A DNA stretch of 64,000 nt, from contig OW679197.1 in NCBI GenBank assembly GCA_940337035.1, positions 57,371,903 to 57,435,902 on the forward strand, in the 5' to 3' direction. Below, in pieces: positions 22,349-31,953 of the stretch. The position numbers were made by a program, and so were the translations under genes. The notes beneath the pieces were generated by a model, which was not told the DNA's origin, made no database searches, and was given only the letters and a program-made list of their open reading frames with translations. This stretch comes from Agriotes lineatus. Lineage: Eukaryota > Arthropoda > Insecta > Coleoptera > Elateridae. Position 1 is the first letter of the stretch. The number at the start of each line of letters is the position of its first letter.

Positions 22349-23679
22349 ATGAAGATTTGGTGTCTGTTTTTTGTCGTTATTGGTCACTTACATCTTTTAA
22401 ATGCATGTAAGTATTCAAATTTCATTTTTGTGCTAAACTTTGACCCATTAATTACCTTCACAGCTTCTGCCTGTACCACTCCAAATTCTGAGGAAGCGAA
22501 GTGTGTCTCCATATTATCATGTGAAATTTTACAACAAGCTTTAAACAGTGACAATGCCACAGCAAAGGAGTTCGTGAAAGCTTCAAAATGTGGAGATGAC
22601 TTTATGGTCTGTTGTGGTACAATGGGAAATTTTCATGCGAATTTAGTCACAAAAGTGCCGGAATTATCAGTCAATAGAAATAACATTCAAAGTTTCCCTA
22701 AAACGAAAGAGGGTAGGCGAGAATATATTTTAAGGAACGTTTTACCTACATTGGATTATTGCGGGTATCAGCATTCGGATGACTATTTTATCGAAAACAA
22801 TGAAAACCAAACATCAATTTACGAGTTTCCTTGGGTAGTGCACATCGATTATCCGGGCTATTACTCTTCCCTTCGGCCAACTCCTGGTACAGAATGGAAA
22901 TGTGTAGGTGTGCTAATATCAAGAAGCATTGTGCTGACCTCCTATTCTTGTGGCCATTACGATTGGTAAGACTTGGCATTCTGTATTGGCGCGAATGATG
23001 AAATAAAGTTTATGTTAGGGTAACGATAAAGATGGGACAGTATCATAAACGCAATGCAACTAGCTGCACCAGTAGTACACAGTATGGCGAGGAATGTACT
23101 GATCCTGTGATAACGGTTCAGGGTAGAATAAGACCCATCGACAACAGTCCTCTAGTCCTGTATTTTTTACTCAAGAATGTTACTTACTCAGGTAGGCATC
23201 AAAATAGCATATCTGGGCCGATACATCGATATGTTTCTTTTTAGATTATGTGAGACCAATTTGCTGGCCATTTGAAGAGTCCCACAGAGCTAAATCTGGA
23301 GATACGGTATATACATCTGGCTGGGACGAAAGAGACATTAAAGGTAAAATAAGATCATATAAATTACGCTAGACATATGTAAACAATGATATTATAATTA
23401 GAAAGGAAAGCAACCCTAAAAAAACGAATTTCCCATGAAGTAAGTTCCACTGAAGATTTCCAATTAAGAAAGAAAATCAACAATGCGTCTAATATATGCG
23501 AAGGCGATGAAGGAGGTCCCGTGATGTACGTCACTAGAAGAAAGCAGTGGTTTCTTAATGGAATAATTGGTAGTACACCCTGTAACAGCACGCAGCCAAC
23601 AATGGCTATTAGAATAACATCTGCAGTATTCGAAAATATGGTGGATACTGTTTTCGCCTACTTTTGGCACTATGGCTAA
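22349..23679 (+). CDS. Clip-domain serine protease homologue (catalytically inactive), 5 exons, ~369 aa
   Basis: Exons, by GT-AG sites that keep the frame: 22349-22406, 22464-22965, 23019-23191, 23245-23343, 23402-23679 (stop TAA). Introns are 53-58 bp. Residues 1-19 are a signal peptide. Cysteines 23, 33, 39, 62, 69 and 70 form the six-Cys CLIP pattern. The trypsin-like domain follows (EFPWVV, then the conserved YVRPIC segment). All three catalytic positions look lost: the VLTAAHC site reads VLTSYSC (His to Ser), the Asp site of the DIALL motif is not Asp, and GDSGGP reads GDEGGP (Ser to Glu). The usual R-IVGG activation site is also absent. It is therefore a secreted non-catalytic homologue. 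In insects, relatives act as cofactors or modulators in prophenoloxidase and Toll cascades, so the immune role is inferred from family. I found no frameshift or stop in the spliced frame. Confidence 0.85.
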
Positions 23680-23702
23680 TTATTATTATTATTATTATTA
23701 TT
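23680..23702. repeat. (ATT)n microsatellite
   Basis: Seven or so ATT units directly follow the stop codon of the protease homologue, probably in its 3' UTR. From here to 24110 is AT-rich sequence with no further feature. Confidence 0.85.
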
Positions 23703-24107
23703 CAAGCTTAATGTATCTGTGAGATACAACATGGATTCCCAGTGATTAGTACAAGCTGTATTTATATTTATTGATTGTTTCAGCCCTGTTTATTATAACC
23801 AAATACAATTTGATAATACTTTCCCAGTGGCATTATATATCGTGAATCATATGATATTACTCTGTATTAGATATTTTATATTTTCCAAAATCATTGTTTA
23901 AACAAAAACTAAAACTTAAAGTATGTACTTAGAGAAACTTTTGTTTATTTTAGTTAGTTATCATACTTGGTATCATAATATTATATATTCTTTTATTTTG
24001 TAATAATATTTAGTTTTGATTTACTATGGTGCATGTTGTAAATCGTGTATCTGTATAGGATAATCTGGGGGAGTAGAAGATCGGTTTTTATCAAACTCCT
24101 TCCATTT

Positions 24108-24128
24108 GTGTTATGTATATATATATAT
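24108..24128. repeat. (TA)n microsatellite at palindrome boundary
   Basis: A run of TATATA immediately precedes the ACAGGGTG terminus of the palindrome. A shorter TATATAT lies at its other end (25305-25312), so the TA tract probably was the insertion target. Confidence 0.6.
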
Positions 24129-25305
24129 ACAGGGTGTTTCATTAATAATTGGAAATATTTTAACTGTAGAATCCTGGGCTCAAAATATTAATATTTAACC
24201 CAAATCACTTAGATAAAATGTGGTTCGTTACTGAGATATAGGGTGTTCCATTTAAAAATTTAAAAATGATTTTTCCCCATTACTTTAAAACTATTTGACG
24301 CATCCGTATCATATTTGGCAGGAAGTTTAGACACTGTAAACCATGCTAAATTGTGTTAAATAAACGTTTCTGACTACTACCAGAGGCGTACCACAGGGGC
24401 AAGTGAGTGGCTGACCCTTCCCAAATTCTACGCCACTGGCGGAATTGCCATTTTAGCACAATTTTTCGACTCTCCAATACTTTCTATGTAAATAACATAC
24501 TCTTTCTTCGTCACGATAACGTCATTATTTTTCGAGATATTTAAATTTAAACAAAGCGGAACAGTTATTTTGACTTTAATGTGTATTAATTATGTTGGTG
24601 TTTTATGTCATAAGATTGCATTTATTACGCAAATGAAACTTTAATCCGTATTAACAAAAAAATATAATGTTATTTATTGAAATTTATTGAAACGAATACA
24701 TGGATACATTTTTTTTATGTTGAATGCATCTATGTATTAGTTTCAAGAAATTTCAATAAATAACATTATGTTTTTTTGTTAATACGGATTAAAGTTTCAT
24801 TTGCGTAATAAATGCAATCTTATGACAAAAAACACCGACATAATTAATACACATTAAAATCAAAATAACTGTTCAGCTTTATGTTTAACTTTAAATATCT
24901 CGAAAAATAATGACGTTATCGTGACGAAGGAAGAGTATGTTATTTACATAGAAAGTATTGGAGAATCGAAAAATTGTGTTAAAATGGCAATTCCGCCAGT
25001 GGCGTAGAATTTGGGAAGGGTCAACCACCCACTTGCCCCTGTGATACGCCTCTGGTAGTAGCCAGAAACGTTTATTTAACATAATTTAGCATGGTTTACA
25101 GTGTCTAAACTTCCTGCCAAATATGATACGGATACGTCAAATAGTTTTAAAGTAATGGGGAAAAATCATTTTTAAGTTTTTAAATAAAACACCCTATATC
25201 TCAGTAACAAGCCACATTTTATCTAAGTGATTTGGGTTAAATATTAATATTTTAAGCCCAGAATTCTACAGTTAAAATATTTCCAATTATTAATGAAACA
25301 CCCTG
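24128..25305. mobile_element. Giant fold-back palindrome, ACAGGGTG termini, ~1.18 kb
   Basis: The left arm begins ACAGGGTGTTTCATTAATAA and the right arm ends with its complement. Near-complementarity continues for some 560 bp per arm to a short centre near 24717. The arms differ by scattered substitutions and small indels. No ORF shows transposase similarity. Flanking TA tracts suggest TA target duplication. It is best read as a non-autonomous fold-back or MITE-like element. It abuts the Penelope-like element at 25311. Confidence 0.85.
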
Positions 25306-25430
25306 TATATATTACGAAGGTTTTCGCGGCTGATATGTATTAAAGGTAAACATTTCAGGGTGTCATACCGCTTAATAAATTTGAAGATTTCTTCAACTGG
25401 TTGAAGAACATCTTGAATGGCGTTTGGGGT

Positions 25431-25473
25431 TGGACGACGTTTCGACGAAATCACATTCGTCATTTTCAAGTCC
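25431..25473 (-). ncRNA. Possible decayed hammerhead ribozyme motif of the Penelope-like element
   Basis: In element sense, just downstream of the ORF: ATGACGAA, a short loop, TTCGTCGAAACGTC. The helix ACGAA/TTCGT followed by GAAAC then GTC matches the 3' half of a hammerhead core. The CTGATGA half appears degraded (reads as GAAAATGA). Penelope-like elements are known to carry hammerheads at this type of position. Folding or self-cleavage is not shown. Confidence 0.35.
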
Positions 25474-26806
25474 TTATAGTCCTGGTTTGGCTTCTAGTTA
25501 TGCGGCAACACGACGGACTGTCAACTTGATGTACAGCTGACTGAATAGGTTGTTTATCAATTACTGTGGCAACTAGCATCGAGGGAGCTGTACTGCTAGA
25601 ACGGATGGCTGGTGTTCGCAGAGAATGGCCGGCCGTTGCTTGTAGTAACGTTGGTAACCACGATGCAGGTAATCGGCTTGTGTCGTCGCGGGTGTTCATA
25701 CAATTCGGACGTTTCACGATTTCGATGGCTTCTCGTATGATGCATGCGTCTTTGTGTTCGACGCTGGCAATGCTCTTGGTGTTGTCGAAATCAATCTTGT
25801 GCGAAGTATCCCATATATGATGCACTAGCGATGAAGTGTGTTCCATCTTCTTAACATAATTTTGATGTTCCTCCTTGCGTGCCTTTATTCTCCGGTTGGT
25901 GTGGCCTATGTAGCTGCTATCGCAATCCCGACACGGTATCTCGTAGACTCCTTGGTTTTCCAAAGGGATGTACTCTTTAGGATTCCTCAGTATGGACTGG
26001 ATTATTCTATCCGTGGTAAAGGTTGTCCTGATGTTACATTTTCTAAGGATTCTTCCGATTTTCTCTGTCGTGCCTCGGATGTAAGGCAGGTACGCCGTGC
26101 CACAAGGTCTCTCCTCTTCTGCGTCTTGCGTTTTGGTCTTCGGTGGTCGGAACGCTTTCCTAATCGCTGCTCTGCCATAACCATTTTGTTCGAATACTCG
26201 AGCAAGGGTTGCTAATTCTTGTCTTGTATTCTCCTTGTCGGCTATCCTTCTTGATCTACAAACCAGTGTTGTCAGGACTGATTGTAGTTGAGCAGGGTGG
26301 TGGTGTGAATTAGCATTTAGGTAGCGATTGGTGTGCGTGGTCTTCCTATAAACCGTGTGCCCCAATTTTCCATTCTTCTTGGTGATGAGAACGTCTAGGA
26401 ATGGAAGGTGGTTGTTCTTCTCCAATTCCATCGTAAACTGGATCTTATTATGGATGCTATTGAGATGGGTAAGGAAATCAGCAAGTCGATTCTTACCATG
26501 ACCCCATATGGCAAAAACATCATCGACATACCGAAGCCAAAGTTTCGGTTTGTAAATGGTGCTGTCCAGTGCTTTCGATTCGAAGTCCTCCATGAAGAGA
26601 TTCGCAATGACGGGAGACAAAGGTGAACCCATCGGCGCTCCTTCTACTTGCTTGTAGCGTTGACCATTATAGATGAAATATGTATTCTGGAGACAATGAT
26701 CGGCAAGTTTGATTATGTGTTGAGGTGGATCATACTTCTGTTTAATGACGTTTAGAGCTTCGGCAACTGGCACTTTAGTAAACAGAGAGACGACATCAAA
26801 GCTCAC
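25466..26806 (-). CDS. Penelope-like reverse transcriptase / GIY-YIG endonuclease, N-terminally truncated
   Basis: 446 codons from the first Met; RT-like sequence continues open upstream to about 26850. RT motifs: SFDVVSLFT near the start, GAPMGSPLSP, and the catalytic YVDDVFAIWG. A linker follows, then a GIY-YIG endonuclease: GVYEIPC, SYIGHTNRR, a conserved EEH, and EAIEI. The order RT then GIY-YIG defines canonical Penelope-like elements. RT motifs before SFDVV are missing, so this copy cannot be autonomous. No internal stop is present, indicating a fairly recent insertion. Confidence 0.9.
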   Translation of the reverse strand: MSFDVVSLFTKVPVAEALNVIKQKYDPPQHIIKLADHCLQNTYFIYNGQRYKQVEGAPMGSPLSPVIANLFMEDFESKALDSTIYKPKLWLRYVDDVFAIWGHGKNRLADFLTHLNSIHNKIQFTMELEKNNHLPFLDVLITKKNGKLGHTVYRKTTHTNRYLNANSHHHPAQLQSVLTTLVCRSRRIADKENTRQELATLARVFEQNGYGRAAIRKAFRPPKTKTQDAEEERPCGTAYLPYIRGTTEKIGRILRKCNIRTTFTTDRIIQSILRNPKEYIPLENQGVYEIPCRDCDSSYIGHTNRRIKARKEEHQNYVKKMEHTSSLVHHIWDTSHKIDFDNTKSIASVEHKDACIIREAIEIVKRPNCMNTRDDTSRLPASWLPTLLQATAGHSLRTPAIRSSSTAPSMLVATVIDKQPIQSAVHQVDSPSCCRITRSQTRTIRT

Positions 26807-26964
26807 GAGGATATCGGTCGGTGTAATTTTCTCCTTTTGCAGATGTTCTACAACCAGTTGAAGAAATCTTCAAACTTATTAAGCGGTATGACACCCTTAA
26901 ATGTTTACCTTTAATACATATCAGCCGCGAAAACCTTCGTAATATTAATATATATATATATATA

Positions 26965-27241
26965 TACAGATCTTTCTGAAATTTTGTATAGGGCCATAAT
27001 TTCTCATTCTGAACATCTTTTCTTAATAAAAGCCGTATCATAAACAAAAAAAAATAGTTTACCCGAAAATAAAATAGTTTTCGCTTCCCTGTCAAGGCCA
27101 ACTTGTTTTTTCAAAAACTGAAAATATTCTTAAAATTCTTTTCAAACGAAGCAGGACCGAATCCCAAAACCTTAAAATACAATTCAAAAATTTTTAGTCC
27201 ATCTCACCTTTTGTAACATCAATCCTGGGACACACTGTATA
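26965..27241. repeat. Dispersed repeat shared with the fold-back element at 49740-50518
   Basis: Segments such as GGCCATAATTTCTCATTCTG, AATAGTTT-ACC and CTGTCAAGGCC-ACTTG occur here in order, and in reverse orientation at about 50240-49990. It is bounded by TATACAG at 26960 and CACACTGTATATA at 27230-27242. It therefore seems to be its own TA-flanked element with ACAG...CTGT ends. Confidence 0.6.
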
Positions 27242-27248
27242 TAGGGCA

Positions 27249-27452
27249 TTATACGCCATTAAGGCCTGTGGCTTGGTAGGATATCTTTTTCCATTCTTCC
27301 CTGTTCAGAACTTCCTGCCACCAGCATTTTACTTGCAGATTTCTTAAATCGTCCATGACTTGATCTGTCCATTTTATCTTAGGTCTTCCTTGCCTTCGGG
27401 TATCGAATAATCTTGCCTTCATCCTTGTCTTGGGAACCCTGCTGTCAGGCAT
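27249..27452 (-). pseudogene. LINE ORF2 C-terminal tail
   Basis: Contains RRQGRPKIKW-TDQV followed by conserved Trp and Arg/Glu positions and a QATGL ending, the usual C-terminus of insect RTE-like ORF2 proteins. It is separated from the RT by frameshifts and a low-complexity 15-C run at 27465-27479. Confidence 0.75.
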
Positions 27453-27852
27453 CCTTTGAACATGCCCCCCCCCCCCCCCATCTGATCTTTTGAGATTTCA
27501 CTGGTCCTGCTATACCTTTCCCTTTTAAACCGCCAAGCACTTCTCTATTTGTCCATCTCCTCCATTCGCCTCACTATTTTGCGCACCCAGGTGTACAGCT
27601 GATTTAATAGGTTTTGAGTCAAAGTCCATGTTTCACAAGCGTATAGAACTGTGGTTCTTATTACTGTTTTGTAAACTCTCAGTTTTACATTGTTTGATAA
27701 ATGCTTTGAAGTAAGAACACTATAAAAGGTGTTTGCAGTTTTGTTTCGGCACTGTATTCTAGCCTGAATCTCCGCTTGCTGGTTAAACGTAATTGAAATT
27801 GTAGTTCCTAGGTATACAAATTCTTTTACCTTCTCGAAGTGGTTCTATTGTG

Positions 27853-28440
27853 TCATCCCTGATTGCTATGTGACCACCCCCCACTTTGCTTCTTCTTTTC
27901 TCCCTTTCGCATATAATTAGTTTTTTGCTCGTTTATTGATAAACCATATCCTCTGGGCTCCGTTTCTATTTTCAGGAAAACTTCTTCCATTGCTGTTTTT
28001 GTTCTAGCTATGATAACCTGATCATCCGCATAGGCTGTAAACTGATATAGTTTAGTTGTTATGGTAACGTTTGTCAATGTACTCTTTCTGATAATCCCTC
28101 CTAGTATAAGGTTAAAAAGAAGTGTGGATAAGGGGTCACCTTGGCGCAGTCCATTATTGGTAACAAATTGTTTCGATACTTTCCCATGCATTTTTACTGG
28201 ATTTGTTGTATTTGTTAGCGTTAGACTTACTAGCCGTATTAATTTGTCTGGAACTCCCATTTCCTGCATAGTTTTGTAAAGTTGGCTTCTGTTCGCTGCA
28301 TCGTACGCCTGTCTAAGGTCTATAAACAGGAGATGCAGAGGTATCTGGTATTCCTCACTTAAGACCCCTATTTGTTTTAGAGTAAAGATATGGTCTATTG
28401 TTGACCTACCGTGCCTGAACCCGGCTTGGTATTCACTCAC
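27853..28440 (-). pseudogene. LINE reverse transcriptase fragment
   Basis: 195 codons with RT hallmarks in order: AGFRHGRSTIDHI, LFIDLRQAYD, GLRQGDPLS, and FTAYADDQVI holding the catalytic Asp pair. The thumb and the preceding finger motifs are in other frames. It cannot yield an active enzyme as it stands. Confidence 0.88.
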
Positions 28441-28673
28441 TTCCTGCCCATGAACATGGCCAATTTTATTTTAAGTAGGCTCGCTAATACTTTATAGGCA
28501 GTATCTAGCAATGCAATGCCTTTATAATTTGAACAGCAAGTTTTGTCTCATTTCTTGAAAATGAGAGTTATAACTGCTTTTGTCCATTTTTCAGGTATCT
28601 TCTCTTCTCCCCAAATTTCTGTGATAGTATTGTGTACTGCTTGTAATACTCGGTCTCCTTCATACTTTAGTAT

Positions 28674-28752
28674 AGCAAAGTTGAAATGTAAAGACACCAG
28701 CGTCCCAGCATAACCTTATGGTGTGCTGGTGTCTTTACATTTCAACTTTGCT
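28674..28752. repeat. 79-bp insertion with perfect 28-bp inverted arms
   Basis: The arms starting AGCAAAGTTGAAATG and ending CATTTCAACTTTGCT are complementary over all 28 positions, around a 23-nt loop. It sits inside the LINE frame upstream of the RT, between coding remnants that would otherwise be adjacent. It therefore looks like a late insertion or a local inverted duplication. The stem is long and perfect enough to give a hairpin RNA if transcribed. Confidence 0.85.
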
Positions 28753-28960
28753 CTAGCTCGGCTGGTATTTGATCTTCTCCTGCCACTTTATTATTTTTTG
28801 TTTGGGCTATTACGTTACGGACTTCTTCGATTGTGGGTGGTTCAATTGCGGTCTGTTCTCCGGGTATACTTTCTTCTATTTTTGTTTCCAGCTGTTCGTT
28901 TACATTGAGGAGCTCCTCGAGATATTCCGCCCAGCTCTGTAATATTTTATCCATTTCGGC
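28742..28960 (-). pseudogene. LINE ORF2 linker fragment upstream of RT
   Basis: Carries the conserved pre-RT pattern WAEYLEELLN and, further on, a TIEEVRNVIAQTKNNKVAGEDQIPAEL-like stretch that in intact elements leads into RT motif 1. The frame is broken at its 3' end by the 79-bp hairpin insertion. Confidence 0.8.
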
Positions 28961-29216
28961 TATGAGATGCCCTTCCTTATCTTTACAGTATACGATTTTC
29001 GGCTGTAGTCCTCTCCTTGTGTTGATGATTGATTGGTAGAACGATCTAAATTACAATGAGTTTCCATTTCTTACATTTTCTTTTCAAGCATGGTTCTCTT
29101 TCTCCTTCTGCATAGCTGTTTGGCCTCCCTAGTTCTTTTTCTATACTGTTCTCTGTTATCTTCTATGTCTTGATTGAATAGTCTTTGCTTAGCTCTTTTT
29201 TTTGTTCCACTGCTTT

Positions 29217-29627
29217 TCAGCATTCTTCGTTCATCGAGTCTTTCTTGTCAGCATTTTCTGTTTTTCTTGGTAGCGCTTCTATTGCTGCATTCTTAAGGAC
29301 TTTTGGTATTTGGTTCGATCTTTCATTTATTACTCCTGCGTTCTGATCTATTTTAGCTAGTCGTTCTTTTGTTTTCTCGATGAATTTTTCCTGTATTTTG
29401 TCTTCTTGTAAGCTCTCGTAGTTCAGCCGCTTTGTTTGATTTTTCTTGCTTTCCAGAGCTTGGCCATTTTGGATTTCTTCCTGCACCTCGATTTTTACCA
29501 GATAGTGGTCCGATCCTATCTCTGCTCCTCTGCACGACTTAACATTCTTGATTCTTTTCATATGTTCACTGTCTACACTAATACGTGGTCTAATTGGTTG
29601 GTTGATTGTCTGTTGTACCCGAACCAA
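29217..29627 (-). pseudogene. LINE AP-endonuclease C-terminal part and linker
   Basis: Contains VDSEHMKRIKNVKSCRG and GSDHYLV, the latter being the catalytic SDH motif of AP-type endonucleases. A charged linker toward the RT follows. It is separated by a frame break from the N-terminal endonuclease half at 29739-30188. Confidence 0.82.
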
Positions 29628-29738
29628 GTGACTTTGTGAATTTCTTTACGCTGAAAATTCGTGCTACAGATTTTCATTCCTCTCTCTGTTGCGAAGTCTA
29701 TTAAACGTTTGCCGCTGATACTTGTATTCACATGTTTG

Positions 29739-30188
29739 CTATGCTATCGTGGGATAAAATCTTCTCTCCTTTCCTATCTTGGCATTTGCATACCCTAGCA
29801 CTATTTTAATGCCGTACCTTGGGATCTTGCCCATTTTTCTTTCCATAAGCTTATAGTAATTGTCCTTTTTATTTTTCTCCGCTACTTCTGTTGGCGAGTG
29901 TATATTTAGTAGGCTTAGTGTGCGTTGCTTTCCTTTTATCCTCATGTAGCACATCCGATTATTAACAAGCCTGAATTCCTGCACTAGTTGCTTAATCTTT
30001 TTATTTACAATGAACCCCGTGTCTAGTAGTCGGTTGGTGGCCCCGCTGTTAAAGGATGTGAATTCTCCTATATCTTGGATTCGGTTACCTTTCTGTTTAG
30101 TTTCCTGTATTGCTGCTATATCAATGTTATATGTTTCCAGTTCCTTCAGTAGTTGTTTGATTTTCCCACTTTTAAATGTACCCATCAC
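29739..30188 (-). pseudogene. LINE AP-endonuclease N-terminal part
   Basis: Contains IDIAAIQETK (with the catalytic Glu), followed by LLNIHSPTE and a GYANAKIG stretch corresponding to the usual GDFNAKVG. The DFN Asp position is altered to Tyr-Ala, so the endonuclease is likely dead in addition to being split. Confidence 0.82.
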
Positions 30189-30436
30189 ATTCCACGTAGC
30201 TATCTTAATTAAGTTTAATTTTTGTTTCCAAGTAGTTCGAGTGTCGTTCTCTTTATTATTCTTTCAGCTGATCCTGCTCTTTTCTTTGCCTTCTTCGTCA
30301 TCATCATGTCCGGTCCTTGGTTTGTTTTTTATTACGAGTTCTTTTGTTGGGGAGGATTTCCTTCCTTCATCTTCTCCAATTCTCCCTTATTTCGGTTCCA
30401 TTTCCACCATTTGTTGTTCACACATATTTTTTGGTA

Positions 30437-31057
30437 TTAAATTTTTGCCGTGTTGCCTTTTGCTTTTTCTGCTTTCATCATATCCCTTAATTGTTTTTGC
30501 AGCTTTGCTTCGTTTTCGGTTAAATTATGTTCAATATAGCATTGCAATCCTTTCAGTTTGCTCTTGTTTTTCATTACCATTTTCTTTTCCTCTAAGCTAT
30601 TCATCGTTAGTGTTGTTACCACTGCTTTGCTTTGTCTGCCTATAATTTTTTTCATGTCTTTAATTTTTACCTTCACACCTAGATTATCAGTAACTAATCT
30701 TGATGCAGCCGCTACTCCTTCGTTTTACTTAAAATCTTATCCTTTCATGGTTATATTCCTTTTCCTCCGTTGTTTGTCCAAATTATCCAATCAATCTTCT
30801 AGCAATTATATTTTTATCTTCATTTCACAGTTCTCCTTCTTTAAGCAGCTTATTTCCTCTTGGTAGTTAATCTGATCCTGCCGAATAACTTTAACTTTCT
30901 TTATTAACTTTTTCATCATGTCCTTGAGCTCTCCCGATGCGTTCTCCTTAGGTTTACTTGGTGATTTAACTGGCATTTTGGATTTTCTAGAAGAGTCACT
31001 GTCTTCTTCCTCTGTATCTGGTTCCGTACATTCAAAGTAATTTATTTTTGCATACAC
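30437..31057 (-). pseudogene. LINE ORF1-like fragments, coiled-coil rich
   Basis: Two minus-strand ORFs (31057-30806 and 30676-30437) are rich in Lys, Glu and Gln with heptad-like spacing. The first opens with an acidic DTEEEDSDSS segment and a KSPSKPKE basic stretch. Position just upstream of the endonuclease makes ORF1 the natural reading. No zinc knuckle is visible. Confidence 0.5.
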
Positions 31058-31219
31058 CTTAAGGTATATTGTAGATTACTCAAACACGTTTTCTTTTTTT
31101 TTGTAACTGTTCCTTCGTTTCGGTTCCGAGCCTCGGACACAATTGAGTCGTTATCGACCGTGGTAGAAGTGCTGTTTGAACTTTTATTGAAAAATAAACT
31201 TACAACTTGTCAAGGTAAT

Positions 31220-31470
31220 TCCCCGTCGGTGTCATAATTTTCATCCTCGCTGTCTGATTCAGTATTGATTGAGTTGTATCAGGTTTTTCCGCCGCAATCT
31301 TTGCACATTGCGGAACAATTGAAGCTAGCTTTTAGTACGCCCACAAGATACAAGGTACAAGAAGCCTGCAGGGGCGGGATATTTGAGAGTTTTCACAGGC
31401 TCCAATCCTTGGGAAGTTCTTTTCCATCCCCAATTCATGGGTTGCAAAAAAAAACTAGGTGCACAACACG
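31220..31470 (-). pseudogene. CXC-type cysteine-rich C-terminal domain remnant, copy 1
   Basis: In the minus strand, shifting frames give a conserved order: a Trp-containing segment, a PAPAGFLYLV-like stretch, NCSAMCKDCGGKT, then an acidic tail ESDSEDENYDTDGELP. The same order of motifs is clearer in the copy at 56801-57140. At least two frameshifts break it and part of the Cys array is lost. The parent protein is unknown to me; the motif recalls TSO1/tesmin CXC domains. Confidence 0.5.
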
Positions 31471-31950
31471 TTTTAGAAGTATGATATTTCAAAACTAGTT
31501 GTACAAATAACTATTTAATACTAGGAACTAAAAGTGTTACATAGCAACATACACTTTTTATGTCAGTAAGAGTAACGTCAACTTCAATGACCGATTTTGG
31601 CATTAAAAGTAATCACTCTTCCGGCTTGCGGAAAAACAATTTTTGGTAACTTGGTCGCCCTCTACCGTTCGCAATACCAACTTCTCGCTATTACGGCATG
31701 GACCAAAATATATGGAATTTTATTGCCAACATTTTTTGTTCAATAACTTTTTCTGTGCGACCAATGGATCGCGAGAAAAAAAAAGTTTTCAAGATGGCGG
31801 CTATTTGGCAGGGGGTGGGGTCACGGCATTTTGGTTTCATACTTGTCTAATGACCCTAAACCACTGGGCAATAGGAATCGCCGCGGCCCATTTTCTTAAG
31901 GTAAAACGACAGTGTTACTGTAGTATGTATGCATCTGTAACTTATGTTGA
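31471..31950. other. No gene recognised
   Basis: Short ORFs only. A plus-strand ORF of 183 codons begins at 31643 but runs straight through the palindrome arm from 31956, has no domain, and is therefore not credited. Confidence 0.5.
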
Positions 31951-31953
31951 ATT

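Larger units (their letters stand above)
25311..26945 (-). mobile_element. 5'-truncated Penelope-like element between inverted repeats
   Basis: A ~104-bp sequence at 25311-25414 (from ATTACGAAGGTTTTCGCGG) recurs inverted at 26839-26945. It brackets a coding region for a Penelope-type reverse transcriptase plus GIY-YIG endonuclease. Penelope-like elements are known for LTR-like repeats in direct or inverted order and for 5' truncation. The coding frame is cut about 18 codons upstream of the first available Met, where it meets the inverted copy at the shared string AGAACATCT. TA-rich tracts lie outside both ends. Confidence 0.85.
27245..31170 (-). mobile_element. Decayed RTE-like non-LTR retrotransposon
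   Basis: Minus-strand fragments in the right order for a LINE: lysine- and glutamate-rich ORF1-like pieces (31057-30437), AP endonuclease (30188-29217), linker and reverse transcriptase (28960-27853), and a C-terminal tail with the RRQGRPKIKW signature (27452-27249). The tail and EN motifs resemble the elements often annotated in insects as craniofacial development protein 2-like. Frameshifts and stops break every ORF. A 79-bp perfect hairpin is inserted at 28674. Confidence 0.85.

Noticed and set aside
27465..27479. 15-C run as a regulatory or G-quadruplex signal (also 14 C at 52925-52938)
   Set aside because: Homopolymers in decayed LINE context; length is prone to sequencing error and there is no supporting structure.
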